In this document: positions 4,727 to 5,229 of the stretch, piece after piece
How the letters are laid out: each line of letters starts with the position of its first letter
How positions within the stretch are numbered: the first letter of the stretch is position 1
Assembly (NCBI GenBank): GCA_023392205.1
Contig: JAEVZN010000529.1
Span: 1 to 5,229 of the forward strand
From: Pseudomonadota bacterium
GTDB taxonomy: Bacteria; Pseudomonadota; Alphaproteobacteria; Rhizobiales; Xanthobacteraceae
Length of the DNA stretch: 5,229 nucleotides
Direction: 5' to 3'
Position numbers and translations under genes: made by a program
Notes under the pieces: generated by a model
The model's input: only the letters and a program-made list of their open reading frames with translations
Database searches by the model: none
Told to the model about the DNA's origin: nothing

Positions 4727-5229
4727 TCATCTCGGCCGGCGGACCGCGCGCACCTTGCCGCTGTTGCCGCCGCCGCAGAAGAAGCGGTCGCGTCCGTCGG
4801 ATTCCAGACCCGAGACTCCGATGCCGGGCGGCATGTCGATCGTTTCCAAAACGTCGCCCGATTGCGGATCGATGCGGCGCAGATCGCTTTCCTCGCCCTC
4901 CCATGTGCCGTGCCAGAGCTCGTCCTGAAGCCAGGTGACGCCGGTGACAAAGCGGTTGGAGTGGATGGTGCGAAGGATTGCCCCGGTTTCCGGATCGACC
5001 TGATGAATGGCCCGGTTGCGATATTGGCCGACCCAGAGCGTGCCCTCCGCCCAGGCCAGGCCGGAATCCTTGCCCTCGCCCGGAGACGGGATGGTGGCGA
5101 GCACGCGGCCGGTCTTCGGGTCGATCTTCTGAATCTTCTTCTCGGCGATCTGGTAGAGATGCGTGCCGTCGAAGGCGGTGCCGGCATGGGCGGGCACCTC
5201 GATCGCGCGCACCGTTTGGCCGGTCTCGG
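4727..5229 (-). CDS. YncE/Vgb-like beta-propeller protein, C-terminal part (5' end outside window)
   Basis: The frame is open to the window edge: codons before the internal GTG at 5212 read ETGQT, matching the blade motif D-P-x-T/S-G seen later. The gene therefore starts beyond 5229. The 166 visible residues contain three to four propeller repeats, each with a hydrophobic strand, a W or F in the next strand, and a DPxTG turn: YQIAEKKIQKIDPKTGRVL, WVGQYRNRAIHQVDPETGAI, then DLRRIDPQSGDVLETI. The chain ends with a shorter blade, FFCGGGNSGKVRAVRRP. The blade spacing of about 42-46 residues fits NHL/YncE/virginiamycin-lyase-type propellers. No catalytic residues can be assigned, and the N-terminus, where a signal peptide would be, is missing. 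It lies upstream of odc on the same strand, but about 600 bp of non-coding DNA separates them, so no functional link is implied. Confidence 0.8.
   Translation of the reverse strand, partial: ETGQTVRAIEVPAHAGTAFDGTHLYQIAEKKIQKIDPKTGRVLATIPSPGEGKDSGLAWAEGTLWVGQYRNRAIHQVDPETGAILRTIHSNRFVTGVTWLQDELWHGTWEGEESDLRRIDPQSGDVLETIDMPPGIGVSGLESDGRDRFFCGGGNSGKVRAVRRPR

Overview
The window looks like chromosomal DNA from an alphaproteobacterium of the Hyphomicrobiales, most likely Nitrobacteraceae-like (Bradyrhizobium, Rhodopseudomonas, Nitrobacter or Afipia type). This is inferred from the high G+C content (judged by eye), the codon use, and an ornithine decarboxylase plus homospermidine synthase pair. 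sym-Homospermidine is a main polyamine in that group. No mobile element, CRISPR array, tRNA or rRNA was seen.

Layout from left to right. 3-689 (+) is the C-terminal part of a WD40-like beta-propeller protein that starts outside the window. A bulged hairpin at 701-726 separates it from the convergent gene. 736-2166 (-) is homospermidine synthase (hss), complete, with the expected cofactor and active-site residues. 2251-2823 (-) is a GNAT-family N-acetyltransferase, and a strong intrinsic terminator lies between it and hss. 2973-4103 (-) is an eukaryotic-type (alanine-racemase-fold) PLP ornithine decarboxylase (odc). Its stop codon sits in a 26-bp tandem palindromic repeat that is followed by another hairpin. 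4104-4726 has no conventional gene. Its left two thirds read, on the minus strand, as a long structured 5' leader of odc with a candidate promoter/operator at its far end. 4727-5229 (-) is the C-terminal part of a second beta-propeller (YncE/Vgb-like) protein that enters from beyond the window.

The three central genes form a polyamine locus on one strand. Odc makes putrescine from ornithine, Hss joins two putrescines into homospermidine, and the acetyltransferase between them may act on a polyamine, although nothing in its sequence proves that. The genes are separated by hairpins rather than tightly overlapped, so each may have its own expression control.

The most interesting part is the odc leader. 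It has a 9-bp long-range pairing with a competing local hairpin, an 8-bp stem closed over a UNCG-type tetraloop hairpin, and a 33-codon Arg-rich upstream ORF that stops 18 nt before the odc start. A sequence just before that ORF could mask the odc ribosome binding site. Its position and size fit the alphaproteobacterial speF leader motif known from comparative genomics, but the details proposed here (uORF plus anti-Shine-Dalgarno switch, palindromic operator on the -10) are inference from reading alone.
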